Below, in pieces: positions 40,929-41,570 of a DNA stretch of 41,570 nt. The position numbers were made by a program, and so were the translations under genes. Within the stretch, counting starts at the first letter, position 1; every line of letters starts with the position of its first letter. Below the pieces are notes generated by a model. That model had not been told where the DNA came from and ran no database searches. It saw only the letters and a program-made list of their open reading frames with translations. Source of the stretch: an uncultured Eubacteriales bacterium (GTDB lineage: Bacteria; Bacillota; Clostridia; Christensenellales; CAG-917); the NCBI GenBank assembly GCA_900322215.1, contig ONYW01000023.1, positions 1 to 41,570 of the forward strand, given 5' to 3'.

Positions 40929-40954
40929 TATGTGAGACTGTGCACTCGAGAGTG

Positions 40955-40984
40955 AACTGCTCCCGGGGCGGTTTTTTATTGTTT
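40955..40984 (+). terminator. Terminator-like hairpin in the mreB leader
   Basis: AACTGC pairs with GCGGTT (one wobble) around a CCC/GGG core, followed by TTTTTATTGTTTT. Lying between promoter and gene, it may attenuate mreB or end a very short RNA. Confidence 0.5.
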
Positions 40985-41043
40985 TGACAAGAATCAATCA
41001 AACGGAACGGCCCGCTCTGCGGGGCCGGTGCTGGAGGAAAAAT

Positions 41044-41570
41044 ATGTTCGGAATGACTTCAAACGATATCGGGATCGACCTTGGTACGGCCAGTATCCTT
41101 GTCTATATCAAAGGGAAGGGCGTGGTTCTCAAGGAGCCGAGCGTCGTCGCTATCGAGCGCGACTCCGGCCGCATCCTTGCCATCGGCGAAGAAGCGCGGC
41201 TGATGATCGGCAGAACGCCCGGCAATATCATCGCGATCCGTCCGCTGCGCCACGGCGTCATCTCTGACTATACGGTCACTGAGAAGATGCTGAAGTACTT
41301 TATCAACAAGGCAGTGGGCAAGAAGACCCTGCTCCGCCCGCGCATCGCGGTCTGCATCCCGTCCGGCGCCACCGAGGTGGAGCGCAAGGCGGTAGAGGAC
41401 GCGACCTATCAGGCAGGCGCGAAGGAGGTCTCCATCATTGAGGAACCCGTCGCGGCAGCCATCGGCGCAGGCATCGACATCTCGAAGGCCTGCGGAAACA
41501 TGATCGTCGACATCGGCGGCGGCACCACGGACATCGCCGTCATCTCCCTCGGCGGACCGGTGGTCTCCAC
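41044..41570 (+). CDS. mreB: MreB/Mbl rod-shape actin homologue, 3' end outside window
   Basis: 175 codons are visible. They include the phosphate-1 loop DIGIDLGTASILVYIKGKG, VVLKEPSVVAIE, the GVISDYTVTEKML connection, RPRIAVCIPSGATEVERKAVEDA and the phosphate-2 loop MIVDIGGGTTDIAVISLGG. MreB-type filaments guide cell-wall synthesis along the cylinder. GGAGG precedes ATG 41044. MreB and Mbl cannot be separated from this half. GC and codon use (CAG, CTG, CGC, ATC) differ strongly from the genes before 39.6 kb, so this gene probably belongs to another organism. Confidence 0.92.
   Translation, partial: MFGMTSNDIGIDLGTASILVYIKGKGVVLKEPSVVAIERDSGRILAIGEEARLMIGRTPGNIIAIRPLRHGVISDYTVTEKMLKYFINKAVGKKTLLRPRIAVCIPSGATEVERKAVEDATYQAGAKEVSIIEEPVAAAIGAGIDISKACGNMIVDIGGGTTDIAVISLGGPVVS

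Larger units (their letters stand above)
40503..41043. other. High-GC spacer before mreB
   Basis: No supportable gene. It holds a strong terminator, a palindrome, a promoter and a second terminator-like hairpin. Composition is unlike the window before 39.6 kb. Confidence 0.5.

Overview
The window looks like a contig from an uncultured gut-type member of the Clostridia (Bacillota), of middling GC and with a strong preference for CAA over CAG for glutamine. The main support is the classic Firmicutes order hrcA-grpE-dnaK-dnaJ-prmA-rsmE-mtaB under a CIRCE operator, with hinT and rpsU close by. A bifurcating-type [FeFe] hydrogenase, Shine-Dalgarno-led genes and a surface protein built from InlB-type repeats agree with this. 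The species cannot be named from the sequence alone.

Layout. 1-2698 (minus): N-terminal part of a secreted InlB-repeat protein, preceded by a 33-codon leader ORF and an intrinsic terminator. 3058-3454 (plus): rpsU and tRNA-Val. 3861-5287 (minus): a lipoprotein and a HIT protein. 5422-5720: two arrays of tiny hairpins. 5747-14128 (minus): the CIRCE-controlled heat-shock/RNA-modification operon, invaded twice by a short MITE-like repeat. 14271-15705: a small P-loop kinase between long direct repeats. 15767-18934: tRNA-Thr, a PAP2 membrane phosphatase, a probable 6S RNA, a YjbR protein and tRNA-Glu. 19632-24128: a 1498-residue surface-anchored protein with two metallophosphoesterase domains.

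24133-34790 is an AT-rich accessory island. One strand carries a tight four-gene defence operon: a double-domain adenine methyltransferase with an N-terminal HTH, an AlwI-family restriction endonuclease, a RloC/PrrC-like AAA ATPase with a zinc hook and a possible anticodon-nuclease triad, and a protein with a HEPN R-N-x3-H motif. The other strand carries a mobilisation module: a structured leader RNA, a ribbon-helix-helix regulator with twin operators, a TnpW-like ORF lacking a normal start codon, and a TnpX-like large serine recombinase. The likely reading is a small recombinase-mobilised island. Its type IIS restriction-modification (R-M) pair would be backed by a suicide RNase arm that fires when restriction fails. 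This is the most promising candidate for an undescribed system here.

34852-36884 (host): a 445-residue protein of unknown function, then an XRE regulator divergent from a small zinc-ribbon membrane protein with shared operators. 37200-40150 (minus): hydA and a truncated hydB.

From about 40142 to the end the sequence is of a different kind: high GC, CAG/CTG codons, fragments of unrelated genes, then the start of mreB. HydB homology stops abruptly inside a conserved motif, so the contig is probably chimeric here. Nothing beyond 40.14 kb (possibly beyond 39.6-39.85 kb) should be assigned to the same organism without checking.
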